This document shows positions 1 through 8,490 of a stretch of DNA of 64,000 nt, piece by piece (within the stretch, counting starts at the first letter, position 1; every line of letters starts with the position of its first letter). A program made the translations under genes and the position numbers. The DNA comes from Arthrobacter sp. HY1533 (GTDB lineage Bacteria; Actinomycetota; Actinomycetes; Actinomycetales; Micrococcaceae), in contig NZ_JANKZF010000024.1 of the NCBI RefSeq assembly GCF_027568515.1, forward strand, positions 1-64,000, given 5' to 3'. The notes under the pieces are model-generated. The model searched no databases, was not told where the DNA came from, and saw only the letters and a program-made list of their open reading frames with translations.

Positions 1-2
1 GC

Positions 3-1847
3 GCGGCGTCGGTGGAGGCGGTGGTGTACAAGCTGGACGCGGGGCAGCGGGTGAACGCGGAATCCGGGTGCGTGGCGGAAATCGCGGTGGTGTTGGGCAT
101 TGCCGAACGCACCGCCGCAGCCCTGGGGCATCGGGCGGTGGCGCTGCAGCACCGGCCCGTCACCCGGGAAGCACTGGTATCCGGGAAGCTGTCCTGGCGG
201 CATGTGTGCACGGTCCTGGCCGAGCTGGAGACCCTGGCCGAAACCCCCTCTGTCACCGAGAGTGACGTGGCCGATTTTGAGGCGCGGTTGCTGCGTTTGG
301 CGGTGGGGACCACGGCGGGGGTGTTTGCTTCCAAGGCCTGCCGGGCCCGGGAGTCCTTGTTCCCGCAGTCCCTGGGTACCCGCACGGCGGAGGCGTTTAG
401 GTCACGGCGGATCGGGGTGGAACCGGGACGGGACGGGATGAGCTGGTTGAGCCTGCATCTGCCCACGCTCGCGGCGAACGCGATCATGGTCCATTGCACC
501 CGGGCCGCCCGTGCGATCAAGGCCAACGCCGCCGAAGCCCAACGCGCCGCCGACGCCCGTGGCGGGAGCGGGGAGGATATGCGGGAATACCGGACCCTGG
601 AGCAGCTCCGGGCCGACGTCGCCGCGATCCTGCTCCTGGGCCAGGAACCACCCACCACCAGCGCGGGCGCCGGCAGCAGTGCAGGTGCCGGCAAGGGCTT
701 CAATGGTTTCCGGGCCGGCCCCGGCCCAGGCGGTTCGTCCCCCATCTTTGGTCCGCGCGGGGCTTTCGATCATCCCGGCCCGGACGCTGCGGGCCGAGAT
801 GTGGTGTTTGGGCAGAGGTCTGCCTTCGGGGTCACCGTGACGGATGAAGAACCGCCCTGGCAGCACCGCCGCCCGGAACCGCCGACAGGCGCCAGCCCGC
901 AGCCCACCCTTCCCGGAGTGCCGGAGGGTGCCGTCGGTGATGCCGGGACCCCGCTCGAAGGGACCATCCTGCCCTCTCCCGGCTGCGACGACGCGACCCT
1001 CTCCACCACCGGCCAGGAGGGGGATGCTGGGGAGGATGTGCCGGTGGCCGGGGTGGTGGTCGGGGACGGGTCCGGCTGGGTGGACGGGGTCGTGGACGGG
1101 ATCCTCGAACACCCCCAGGCCGAGTACCTGCAACAACTGGCCGACTTGGCCAACAACGTGGTGCTCACCGATCCGCCGCTGCCCAAGGCCCTGGTCATCG
1201 TGACGGTCCCGGTCCTGGGCTTGCTGGGCCTCACGGACGAACCCGCCGAACTCGACGAGAGAAACGCTGGGCCCGTGCCGATGGGCATCGCCCGGAAACT
1301 GCTGGCCGGATCCTCCACGTTCCTGCGGGTGCTTACGGACCCGATCAGCGGGGAAGCGCTGCCCTTGGAGCCGGAACGCTACACACTGCGCGACGCCGAG
1401 AAAGCCGTGCTGCAGGCGATGGCCGGGGGCTGCTACTTCCCGAACTGCACCAACCCGGTCCTGCTCACGGACCTGGACCACGTAAAGGCCTTCGCCCAGG
1501 GCGGGAAGACCACGCCGGGGAATCTGCGCCCGGCCTGCGCCCAGCACCACCGGCTCAAGCACTTCAAGGACGACAAGAACCGGCACGGGACACCACGGAG
1601 GATCGCCGAGCCCTGGCGCACCGGCATCCGCCTGCCCGGCTGGACGCCCAAGCCCTGCCAGGACGGGCGCATCGGCTGGATCTCACCCTCGGGCAACTAC
1701 CACCCACCCCAGGCCACCGAAAACCCACGCCCCGCCTACCCCAAATGGCTCAAAACCCGCATCACCAAGGCACTCCAGCAGGACGGGCAGAACAGCAGCC
1801 CGGATGCCCCGGACACCTCCGGCCAGCCAGGCCCCGCAGGCACCTGA
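3..1847 (+). CDS. DUF222/HNH endonuclease domain protein, 5'-truncated
   Basis: Reading frame open from the left window edge, so the true start may lie outside; the first internal start is GTG at 12. The visible part is about 614 residues. The N-terminal half looks like the DUF222 helical region common in Arthrobacter-type genomes, interrupted by a long low-complexity Gly/Pro-rich insert at about residues 210-360. The C-terminus carries a Zn-HNH nuclease signature: CYFPNC (C..C), then LDHV, then NLRPACAQHHRLKH, matching the C-x4-C / DH / C-x2-H pattern of HNH nucleases. The family is a probable DNA endonuclease; its biological role is not established and copies are often numerous in these genomes. 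No partner gene is adjacent. The nuclease fold is a safe call; the function is inference. Confidence 0.8.
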   Translation, partial: AASVEAVVYKLDAGQRVNAESGCVAEIAVVLGIAERTAAALGHRAVALQHRPVTREALVSGKLSWRHVCTVLAELETLAETPSVTESDVADFEARLLRLAVGTTAGVFASKACRARESLFPQSLGTRTAEAFRSRRIGVEPGRDGMSWLSLHLPTLAANAIMVHCTRAARAIKANAAEAQRAADARGGSGEDMREYRTLEQLRADVAAILLLGQEPPTTSAGAGSSAGAGKGFNGFRAGPGPGGSSPIFGPRGAFDHPGPDAAGRDVVFGQRSAFGVTVTDEEPPWQHRRPEPPTGASPQPTLPGVPEGAVGDAGTPLEGTILPSPGCDDATLSTTGQEGDAGEDVPVAGVVVGDGSGWVDGVVDGILEHPQAEYLQQLADLANNVVLTDPPLPKALVIVTVPVLGLLGLTDEPAELDERNAGPVPMGIARKLLAGSSTFLRVLTDPISGEALPLEPERYTLRDAEKAVLQAMAGGCYFPNCTNPVLLTDLDHVKAFAQGGKTTPGNLRPACAQHHRLKHFKDDKNRHGTPRRIAEPWRTGIRLPGWTPKPCQDGRIGWISPSGNYHPPQATENPRPAYPKWLKTRITKALQQDGQNSSPDAPDTSGQPGPAGT

Positions 1848-1955
1848 AACGGCCGAATCCAGCAGCCACCCGACACAGCACCAAGCCAGTCTCAAACGCC
1901 AGGAGGCTCGCCCTGAGGCCGGATTAACAATGCCCGATCCATCCCGTCGCCCGCC

Positions 1956-1961
1956 TAGACT
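1956..1961 (+). promoter_or_regulatory. -10 box of a probable leaderless promoter
   Basis: TAGACT ends 6 nt before the GTG start at 1968, with no Shine-Dalgarno sequence in between. This spacing places the transcription start at or next to the start codon. Confidence 0.45.
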
Positions 1962-1967
1962 TTCCCT

Positions 1968-3410
1968 GTGACCACTCTGCAGAAGACTGCCCCCCAGGAC
2001 GCGGCCAGCAAGGACCCGGAACGCCGTGCCCAGGCCGCCCCCGGCCGGCTCGCCAATTTCCAGCGTGCCGCCACGACACCACTGGCCCTGGCACTGCTGG
2101 TGGGCCTGCTGGCCTTCGCCGTGTACTCGGTGTATTCACGGCTGCAGTGGCAGAGCTACGCAATCCGGTCCTGGGACCTGGGCATCTTCACCCAGCTGGC
2201 CAAGGCGTATGCCAACTTCCAGCCGCCCATCGTGAGCATCAAGGGCGAGGGCTTCAACCTGCTGGGCGACCACTTCCACCCGCTCCTGGTGGTCCTGGGG
2301 CCCATCTACCGCCTATTCCCCAGCGCCTACACGCTGCTGGTGGTCCAAAACGTGCTGTTGGCCGTGTCCGTGGTGGTCATCAGCCACTACGCCATCAAGC
2401 GTCTGGGGCGCATCACCGGCGCCTGCCTTGGCGCCGCCTATGCCTTGAGCTGGGGGCTGCAGTCGGCCATTGACTCGCAGTTCCACGAGGTTGCCTTCGC
2501 CGTGCCGCTGCTGGCATTGGCGCTCGTGGCCCTCATGGAGGAGCGGTGGCGTTCGGCGTGGATCTGGGCCTCGCTGTTGGTCTTCGTCAAGGAGGACCTG
2601 GGCCTGACGGTCCTGGTGATTGGCCTGATCATGGCCATGCGCGCACGGTCCGCCGCCGGCCTGTGGCTTTCGGTGTGGGGCGTTGCATGGTTTGTGCTGG
2701 CCACGAAGGTCATCCTGCCCGCCATGAATCCGGGCGACGCCTGGGCCTATCAGAGCCAGCTGGACATTGCCGGGCTGCTCAGCGACCCGGCCTCCCTCTT
2801 CCAGGCCGACAAGCTGACCACGGTCTTCCTGCTGGTGGCCATCACGGCCGGGCTGTGCCTGGCCTCCCCCATGGCCCTGATTGTGCTGCCCACCCTGGCG
2901 TGGCGCTTCCTGTCCGAGTTGCCCGTCTACTGGGGCCAGGAATGGCAATACAGCGCCGTCCTCATGCCTGTGGTCTTTTGCGCCGCCATCGACGCCCTGA
3001 CGCGCCGCAAGGTGCTCAACTCGGAGCGGCTGCGGCTGCTCATGGGCACCGCCATGCTGCTGATTGCCGTGGTGCTGACCAGCCAGTACGCCTTCGGAAA
3101 ACTGAACGACACCACCAAGAACTTCCCCCTCACCACAGTCGCATCCGCGCAGGCCGCCCTCGCCGCCGTGCCCGACGGCGTCACTGTGGAGACGGACATC
3201 TCCCTCATGAGCTACCTTGTGGACCGCACCGAAGTGTACTGGCTTGGCAACCAGGGGAACCCTGCCCCGGAGTACTTCCTGATCGATGTTTCCGGCAATG
3301 CGGCCGCCACGCCCACCACTGCGGAGCAGCAGGCGGAGCAGCGCTTCCCGGGGACCAGCTACACCACCGTCTACGAGGATGGGCGCTACCAGGTCGCCAA
3401 GCGGGACTAG
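1968..3410 (+). CDS. DUF2079 family polytopic membrane protein
   Basis: A 480-residue integral membrane protein with a cytoplasmic N-terminus of about 40 residues followed by roughly ten hydrophobic segments. The motif region IRSWDLGIFTQ soon after the first membrane segment, and the later GDHFHPLL, are typical of DUF2079 proteins, a glycosyltransferase-39-like (GT-C) membrane fold of unknown substrate. A soluble extracytoplasmic C-terminal part of about 100 residues follows the last helix. The GTG start is favoured because it sits 6 nt after a TAGACT box and has no ribosome binding site, as in other leaderless genes here. It stands alone between the HNH gene and a convergent heme oxygenase gene. 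Enzymatic activity is unknown. Confidence 0.8.
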   Translation: MTTLQKTAPQDAASKDPERRAQAAPGRLANFQRAATTPLALALLVGLLAFAVYSVYSRLQWQSYAIRSWDLGIFTQLAKAYANFQPPIVSIKGEGFNLLGDHFHPLLVVLGPIYRLFPSAYTLLVVQNVLLAVSVVVISHYAIKRLGRITGACLGAAYALSWGLQSAIDSQFHEVAFAVPLLALALVALMEERWRSAWIWASLLVFVKEDLGLTVLVIGLIMAMRARSAAGLWLSVWGVAWFVLATKVILPAMNPGDAWAYQSQLDIAGLLSDPASLFQADKLTTVFLLVAITAGLCLASPMALIVLPTLAWRFLSELPVYWGQEWQYSAVLMPVVFCAAIDALTRRKVLNSERLRLLMGTAMLLIAVVLTSQYAFGKLNDTTKNFPLTTVASAQAALAAVPDGVTVETDISLMSYLVDRTEVYWLGNQGNPAPEYFLIDVSGNAAATPTTAEQQAEQRFPGTSYTTVYEDGRYQVAKRD

Positions 3411-3424
3411 CGGCCGGAAGGTTT

Positions 3425-4120
3425 CTAGGCCGCGGCCTTGCGTGCGGCGTCGAGGTCCACAAACACCGCGCGGTTGAGTTCGAACGATTCGGCGGCGAAG
3501 TCCAGGATGGCGTCCTTCTGGGCGCGGCTGAATTTGGTCGTGTCCAGCAGTTCCCGGTAGCCATCCTTGTAGGGCTTGGGCTTTTCAATCTCGGGGAACG
3601 CGTAGAAGTTCAGGCCCTCGTCCGCAATGCCGTAGTGGCGCTGGACCATGCGTGCAATGATGAGGCCGCCGGAGAGGTCGCCCATGTAGCGCACGTAGTG
3701 GTGGGCCAGCAGGAACTCGATGGATTCGCGGCCCATGGCCGCCAGCGCCTCGGCGTATGCCAGGGTGGCGGGGACGATTACGATGCGGCCGTCGGCCAGC
3801 TGCGCCTCCCAGTCGGCGCCGTGGTGGTGGGCCATGTCGGCCTCCAGGGCCGCCACCCGAGCAAGCTTCGAATCGATAAAGGGTCCCAGCTGGGGGTGTC
3901 CGGTGTGCGCGGCCAGCGCCGTTTCGAGGGCACGGTAGATGACCAGGCTCTGGTCCAGGAGGCTCACGAGCGCAGCGGCGTCCAGCGTCCCGCCCATCAA
4001 ATCCGCAACAAAAGTGGAGTCCTCGGCCGCCATGTGTGCTGCGGCGGTGTGGGACTTGAGCTCCTGGGACAGTGCGGCAGGGGTCTCGGTCAGGACGGAT
4101 TCAACGGCGGGTGCAGACAT
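3425..4120 (-). CDS. Heme oxygenase (biliverdin-producing)
   Basis: Opens heme to biliverdin, CO and free iron in the cytoplasm, supplying iron from heme. The 231-residue length fits bacterial HmuO/HO-1 proteins. The proximal heme ligand is expected in the N-terminal LKSHTAAAHMAAEDSTF block, and the flexible distal-helix glycines in YMGDLSGGLIIARM. The start at 4120 (MSAPAVES) is chosen because GGAG lies 6 nt upstream; an in-frame ATG at 4132 has no such site. A DtxR/IdeR-type iron box lies immediately upstream, so iron-repressed expression is expected. No heme importer is adjacent. Confidence 0.9.
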   Translation of the reverse strand: MSAPAVESVLTETPAALSQELKSHTAAAHMAAEDSTFVADLMGGTLDAAALVSLLDQSLVIYRALETALAAHTGHPQLGPFIDSKLARVAALEADMAHHHGADWEAQLADGRIVIVPATLAYAEALAAMGRESIEFLLAHHYVRYMGDLSGGLIIARMVQRHYGIADEGLNFYAFPEIEKPKPYKDGYRELLDTTKFSRAQKDAILDFAAESFELNRAVFVDLDAARKAAA

Positions 4121-4134
4121 GCGGGACTCCATAA

Positions 4135-4153
4135 TTAGGCAAAGGTAACCTTA
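4135..4153 (-). promoter_or_regulatory. DtxR/IdeR-type iron box
   Basis: TTAGGCAAAGGTAACCTTA matches the 19-bp actinobacterial iron-box consensus (TTAGGTTAGGCTAACCTAA) at 14 positions. It begins 15 nt upstream of the chosen heme oxygenase start, the place for a repressor to block transcription when iron is plentiful. Regulator identity is inferred from the consensus. Confidence 0.65.
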
Positions 4154-4167
4154 GCTAATCAAAGATG

Positions 4168-4205
4168 GTGACACTCTGTCAAGATCTTAATGACACAGTG
4201 TCACC
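4168..4205. promoter_or_regulatory. Paired TGACA...TGTCA palindromes (operator or hairpin)
   Basis: Arms 4168-4182 and 4191-4205 are inverted repeats of 15 bp with one mismatch around an 8-nt centre. Each arm is itself a palindrome: TGACACTCTGTCA and the perfect TGACACAGTGTCA, 22 bp apart, about two helical turns. This fits a pair of TetR-type operators. It could instead be a transcription terminator for the MFS gene that ends at 4225 on the minus strand, but no T-tract follows. Confidence 0.5.
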
Positions 4206-4224
4206 AGCTGGTCCCTCGGCGACC

Positions 4225-5547
4225 CTAGTCCACTCCCTTGATCTTCACCACGAACACCGCGCCCAACAGGCCGATGACGGCCGCCACAATGTAAAGCGTG
4301 ACGTAGCCACCCAGGAAGGCCACGAGCGGGAAGGCAATGATGGGGGCAATGACCTGCGGCAGCGAGTTCGCCACATTGATGACACCCATGTCCTTGCCCC
4401 GGCTGGCCGCCGAGGGCAGAACCTGCGTGAGCAGGGCAAAGTCCACGGCCAAATAGACGCCGTAGCCAATGCCCAGGACGGCCGCACCCGTGATGGCCCC
4501 CGGCCAGGTGGGGAAGAAGGCAAGAATGAGGGCGGCCAGCGCAATGATGGCCGAGGAGGCAATGACAAACGGCTTGCGCCGGCCCACCCTGTCGGTCCAC
4601 TTCCCCCCGATGACGGCGGTGATGAGCGTCAGCACGGCGTAGATGCCGGTCAGGATCAGCACACCAAGCTCCGGCTTGTCGTAGCCAACGGCATCGGCGA
4701 GGAAGAACAGCAGGTACAGGGTGACGAGGTGGTTGCCCACGTTGACCAGGAAGCGGGTGATCCAGGCCCAGGCGAAGTCGGGGTAGCGCTTTGGGGAGAT
4801 CCAGAACCCTTTGGCGAAGTTGCCCCACGTGAATGGGGATTTTTCATCCGGCGCCAGCACGGGGTCGTTGGCAAAGAACAAGTACGGGACCATGCCGGCT
4901 GCGAGCGCCCCGGCGCAGATGATGAAGCCAAGTGAGTAGTTGCCGGCCACCACGGCGGCAATTGCCGCGCCCACCAGGATGCCTGCCACGGTTCCCATGG
5001 AGGCCAGGCCGCCAATGGAGCCGCGCTGCCTGATGGGCACTTGGTCAGGGATGGCCGCCGTGGTCGCCGCGAGGGCGCCGTTGCAGCCCAGCTGTACAAG
5101 GCACCACAGGGCCGTCATGGCGGCAATAGTGGGTGCTCCGGCCAGCCCCAGCAGCCCGATGGTACCCAGCAGCGCGCCGATGAAAACCCAGGGAACCCTG
5201 CGCCCGAACCGGGAGGTGGTCCGGTCGCTGAAGGTGCCAAAAAGCGGGTTTGCCACGAGTGAGACGGCGGCGCCGGCACCGGTGACGAGCGCCAGGATGC
5301 CTTCCTTGTCGTCGGCACTGAAGTGGGCGGCCTGCTGGCCCAGGAGCACCTGGATGGGGCCGAAGAAGGCGGCATTGATGCCAATGTTGACCAGCACAAT
5401 CGAGATGGTCCACCGGTGGCGGACGGTTTCGGTGGGCTCGGCCAGGGCCAATCCTGCCGGTGCGCGCCCCGCAAATCCTTCGCTTTGATCCTGCTTCACG
5501 GTTGCTGCCGCCTCCCCGCCCAATGCGTCGCCGCGCCTGTGTGTCAC
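4225..5547 (-). CDS. MFS transporter, sugar-type
   Basis: A 440-residue protein with about twelve membrane segments. After the second helix it carries NPLFGTFSDRTTSRFGRR, a form of the MFS loop 2-3 signature (G-x3-D-R-x-G-R-R) close to that of SLC45/GPH-like disaccharide carriers; the repeat in the second half is GGKWTDRVGRRK. It starts 6 nt after the stop of the Gfo/Idh/MocA gene upstream, so the two are probably one operon for uptake and oxidation of a sugar or polyol. The substrate cannot be read from sequence. The first 40 residues are hydrophilic and the exact start is uncertain. Confidence 0.8.
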   Translation of the reverse strand: MTHRRGDALGGEAAATVKQDQSEGFAGRAPAGLALAEPTETVRHRWTISIVLVNIGINAAFFGPIQVLLGQQAAHFSADDKEGILALVTGAGAAVSLVANPLFGTFSDRTTSRFGRRVPWVFIGALLGTIGLLGLAGAPTIAAMTALWCLVQLGCNGALAATTAAIPDQVPIRQRGSIGGLASMGTVAGILVGAAIAAVVAGNYSLGFIICAGALAAGMVPYLFFANDPVLAPDEKSPFTWGNFAKGFWISPKRYPDFAWAWITRFLVNVGNHLVTLYLLFFLADAVGYDKPELGVLILTGIYAVLTLITAVIGGKWTDRVGRRKPFVIASSAIIALAALILAFFPTWPGAITGAAVLGIGYGVYLAVDFALLTQVLPSAASRGKDMGVINVANSLPQVIAPIIAFPLVAFLGGYVTLYIVAAVIGLLGAVFVVKIKGVD

Positions 5548-5553
5548 CCCAGC

Positions 5554-6606
5554 TTACGCACCGGCACGGTCCTGTGAATGGTTGCGCCGGACTTCTTCAA
5601 CAATGCGCAGCGCGGCAATGGAGTCGGCAGGATCCACGGGGACGGGACCGCCGTGCCGAATTGCCTCGGCCAGCTTCTCGTAGAACTGGGGGAAGTTGCC
5701 CCGCTCGGTGGGCACGGGCACCATATTCCCGTCGCGCCCCACCATTCCCCAGGAGGCTTCCGGGTCCACCCCATAGTCCGGGTCTCCGGGCAGGATGCCG
5801 GCCTGGATCTGGGTCTCCTGGACGTCCGCGGACACCTTTACGTAGCCTGCCTCGGAACCAAGGACGCGCAGCCTGGGCCCCTTTTGGGCTGTGCTGAGGT
5901 TGGCCCACAGGTGCGAGATGACGCCGCTGCTGTGCTGCAATGCCACGAAGACGTCGTCATCGGCGCGTTCTGCCGGGCGGTGGGCTGCCAGCTCTCCGTA
6001 GACCCGCTCCACGGGGCCAAACAGCTGCAGCGCCTGGTCGATCAGGTGCGTGCCGAGGTCAAACAGGATCCCGCCGCCGTCGGCCGCCGTCGCCTCCGCC
6101 TTCCAGGCCTTGGTGATGGCCGGCTGCCACCGCTCCAGCCGGGACTCGAAGCGGTAAACCTCACCCAAGGCACCGTCGGCGAGCAGCTTTGCCAGTGTCA
6201 GGTACTCGCCGTCCCAGCGCCTGTTCTGGTAGGTGGTCAGCAACAGCCCGCGCTCGGCCGCGAGCGCCACGAGCTCATCACCCTCGGCACTTGTCAGCAC
6301 GAAGGGCTTGTCCACCACCACGGCGCAGCCTGCATCAAGTGCTTTGCGGGCCAGGGGCGCGTGGGTGGCCGGCGGGGTTCCAACCACAACAAGGTCAATG
6401 CCGTCGTGGCTTCCGGGGGCTTCCCATTCCTGGCGGGTGAGCACCCTGGCCGCGGGGTGGGCGGCCCTGGCTGCGGCCTGCCGCTGGGGGTCGGAGGCCA
6501 CGATCACCTCCAGGCTGAATGCCTCGAGGTGGGAGAGTACAGGGGCATGGAAAACGCTGCCGGCCAGGCCGTAGCCCAGTAGCGCGGTGCGGATGGTTTG
6601 GGGCAT
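5554..6606 (-). CDS. Gfo/Idh/MocA family NAD(P)-dependent oxidoreductase
   Basis: A 350-residue cytosolic dehydrogenase. The N-terminal Rossmann fold has GYGLAGSVFHAP, where the FHAP extension resembles the YdgJ/IolW (scyllo-inositol dehydrogenase-like) branch. VDKPF is the family's E/D-K-P motif with the catalytic lysine. YQNRRWDGEYLTL and FDLGTHLIDQAL, with the substrate-binding D-x-x-x-H, follow. It is the first gene of a two-gene operon with the sugar-type MFS transporter. Substrate is inferred only as a sugar or inositol. It is divergent from the small DNA-binding protein gene at 6662. Confidence 0.85.
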   Translation of the reverse strand: MPQTIRTALLGYGLAGSVFHAPVLSHLEAFSLEVIVASDPQRQAAARAAHPAARVLTRQEWEAPGSHDGIDLVVVGTPPATHAPLARKALDAGCAVVVDKPFVLTSAEGDELVALAAERGLLLTTYQNRRWDGEYLTLAKLLADGALGEVYRFESRLERWQPAITKAWKAEATAADGGGILFDLGTHLIDQALQLFGPVERVYGELAAHRPAERADDDVFVALQHSSGVISHLWANLSTAQKGPRLRVLGSEAGYVKVSADVQETQIQAGILPGDPDYGVDPEASWGMVGRDGNMVPVPTERGNFPQFYEKLAEAIRHGGPVPVDPADSIAALRIVEEVRRNHSQDRAGA

Positions 6607-6661
6607 GCCACAAACCTACCGCCCGCCTCCACGGACCCCGCCGCCCGCTACGATGTGTTTC

Positions 6662-7042
6662 ATGACCCTGGATGCACCCAAACTCAGCTCCCCCCTGCCG
6701 GCCACCGAACAGGCGGCACTGGCCCGCGCACTCGACGGCAGCGACGACGTGACACTGTTCGTCGATGGGACGGCCCACCGCCTCGATGCCGGCGCAAGGG
6801 AATCAGTCCTTGACCTGCTGGGGCGGCTCTCACGCGGGGACGCCGTCAGCGTGGCCAGCATTTCGGAACTGCTGACCACCTCCCAGGCAGCCGAGCTGGC
6901 CGGCATTTCCCACACCTTCCTGCGAAACATGACGGACAGGGGAGACATACCCGTGCAGTACCGCGGCACCCACCGGCGCATCCGGAGCCAGGACATCATG
7001 GCGTGGCTGGAAGGGCAAAAGAACGCAGCGCCCCAGGCTTAG
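6662..7042 (+). CDS. Excisionase-family/MerR-like HTH DNA-binding protein
   Basis: A 126-residue protein with a C-terminal helix-turn-helix of the excisionase type: LLTTSQAAELAGISHTFL followed by RRIRSQDIMAWLEG. The N-terminal 70 residues form a separate alpha/beta segment (DGTAHRLDAGARESVLDLL) as seen in antitoxin-like members of this family. Such antitoxins usually precede a PIN-domain toxin, but the next gene here is convergent and is a PucR regulator, so no toxin partner is present. The ATG at 6662 is chosen because the conserved part begins there; the upstream sequence is Pro-rich noise. Confidence 0.75.
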   Translation: MTLDAPKLSSPLPATEQAALARALDGSDDVTLFVDGTAHRLDAGARESVLDLLGRLSRGDAVSVASISELLTTSQAAELAGISHTFLRNMTDRGDIPVQYRGTHRRIRSQDIMAWLEGQKNAAPQA

Positions 7043-7055
7043 TTCCTCACCCCGG

Positions 7056-8270
7056 CTAGAGCCGGGGCCGGCCGGACCAGCGGGCCGCCTTCAGCGCCAC
7101 GTGCAATTCCAGGCGCACCCGCCCGGACAGCGGATCGGCCCCGATGATGCCCCGCACCCTCGCCAGCCTGTTGTAGACGCTTGACCGGTGCAGGTGCAGT
7201 TGCTCCGCCACCCCGGCCACGGCCCCGTCGCTGTCGTACAACAACTCGAGGACCGGAAACAACTCCCCCGCGCCGTCGCGGTCCCGCAGCAGCCGGTAAT
7301 ACACGCTGTCCTCGGGGTCAGCCGCACCTCCGGCCAGAACCTCATAGACTCCTGCGCCGCGGACATCCAGGATGTCCCCCAGCGCCGGGTCCACCATTGC
7401 TGCCTGGGCGGCAACTTGCGACTCAACGCCGGCCGCCGGCAAGGCCCGCAGTGATGCAAACGGTTCGCTGATGCCCATCACCACACGCTGCGGCGGAACA
7501 CCCGTCCGCTTGCCCAGTTCCGCCGTGTACCGCGATAGCACCGTGGCATGGCTCGTCCGCCCCGGCGTGTGCCGAAAGAGCAGGGCCGAATGGGTTGGCA
7601 GGCCCGCACTGAACAGGGCTTCGTCCACGCCAACGGTGCCCTGCAAACCGGCACTGCGGTGGATCAGGGCCGCCGCCAGCGGGTCCGCGGCCCGGGGCAC
7701 CGGAGAGCGTCCGGGAGCCGCGTACAGCGTGGCCATCTGCCACGGCCCTTTGTGGCTGACCTCGGGCCACTCGCCCAGCACGTCGATGGCGCGCTTGTCT
7801 CCGGCCACGGCCGCCAAAAATTGCTGCTCCCGCAACTGGCGGGCACCGGATTCCGCCGTGTTGGAATCCAGCAGCAGCGTGGCCAGCAGGTCCAGCTCAT
7901 CCCTGACCTGCGGCAACTGGGCAAGGATCGCCGTCGCACTTGGCTCCTGTTCCTCCTGCTGGACCCACAGGTAGCCCACCCGGAATCCGCGCACCAGCAG
8001 GGGCACGCAGACACGCCCCAGCATGCCCAGACCCTCATTGGCCGGAATCACCACGGGCCGAACTGCGCTGGCAATGCCGTGCGAGAGTTGCCAGGCACTG
8101 ACGTCGGCCGGCACGCGCTTGCTCAACAGGAAGTTCACCCGCACCCTGTCGGCATGCGACTGGTTGGCGCTGTAGGCCAGCAGGAGGCCGTCAAGGTCCT
8201 CTAGGGACAATCCCCGCTCGAGTTGGCTGGCCAGTTGTTCCACGAGGTTCTCGATCTCCGGATTGCGCAT
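7056..8270 (-). CDS. PucR/CdaR-family transcriptional regulator
   Basis: A 404-residue regulator. The C-terminal 60 residues form the PucR-type HTH (VAEQLHLHRSSVYNRLARV), and the N-terminal 250 residues are a GAF-like sensory part. It is transcribed divergently from alanine dehydrogenase, with a 220-bp intergenic region that holds two palindromes (8323-8340 and 8427-8441). The arrangement suggests control of ald in response to alanine or nitrogen status; this is inference from position. Its stop codon lies inside a GC-rich hairpin shared with the convergent gene ending at 7042. Confidence 0.85.
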   Translation of the reverse strand: MRNPEIENLVEQLASQLERGLSLEDLDGLLLAYSANQSHADRVRVNFLLSKRVPADVSAWQLSHGIASAVRPVVIPANEGLGMLGRVCVPLLVRGFRVGYLWVQQEEQEPSATAILAQLPQVRDELDLLATLLLDSNTAESGARQLREQQFLAAVAGDKRAIDVLGEWPEVSHKGPWQMATLYAAPGRSPVPRAADPLAAALIHRSAGLQGTVGVDEALFSAGLPTHSALLFRHTPGRTSHATVLSRYTAELGKRTGVPPQRVVMGISEPFASLRALPAAGVESQVAAQAAMVDPALGDILDVRGAGVYEVLAGGAADPEDSVYYRLLRDRDGAGELFPVLELLYDSDGAVAGVAEQLHLHRSSVYNRLARVRGIIGADPLSGRVRLELHVALKAARWSGRPRL

Positions 8271-8322
8271 GAATCAAACCTTATGTGCCCGCACGACAGC
8301 AGGCGACACTTGAACCGGTCGG

Positions 8323-8340
8323 ACTCGACAAATGTCGAGT
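8323..8340. promoter_or_regulatory. 18-bp palindrome between pucR-type gene and ald
   Basis: ACTCGACA-AA-TGTCGAGT: 8-bp perfect inverted arms around AA, about 55 bp upstream of the regulator start. Candidate operator for the adjacent PucR-type regulator. Confidence 0.45.
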
Positions 8341-8426
8341 TGATTGTTGGCAATTTACCTAGATCACGGGGCTGGGCTGAGCCAAAGGCGCCGGAAGGCT
8401 ATGAACTACTTCACAAGACGGCCCTA

Positions 8427-8441
8427 GTGTATTCAGTACAC
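8427..8441. promoter_or_regulatory. GTGTA-N5-TACAC palindrome upstream of ald
   Basis: Perfect 5-bp inverted arms around TTCAG, 50 bp before the ald start codon and thus near the expected ald promoter. Possible second operator. Confidence 0.35.
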
Positions 8442-8490
8442 CAACAGCGTCCGGGCGCAGGCCCACCGCACCGAAATGAAGGACAAAATC

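Noticed and set aside
402-1586. Long reading frame opposite the DUF222/HNH gene
   Set aside because: Low-complexity Arg/Gly/His-rich product with no motif; a GC-rich antisense shadow of a recognised gene.
2546-4138. 530-codon plus-strand frame across DUF2079 and heme oxygenase genes
   Set aside because: Out of frame with the first and antisense to the second; composition not protein-like.
7049-7068. CCCCGGCT/AGCCGGGG hairpin as a terminator
   Set aside because: It overlaps a stop codon and has no T-run on either strand; too weak to list as a terminator.
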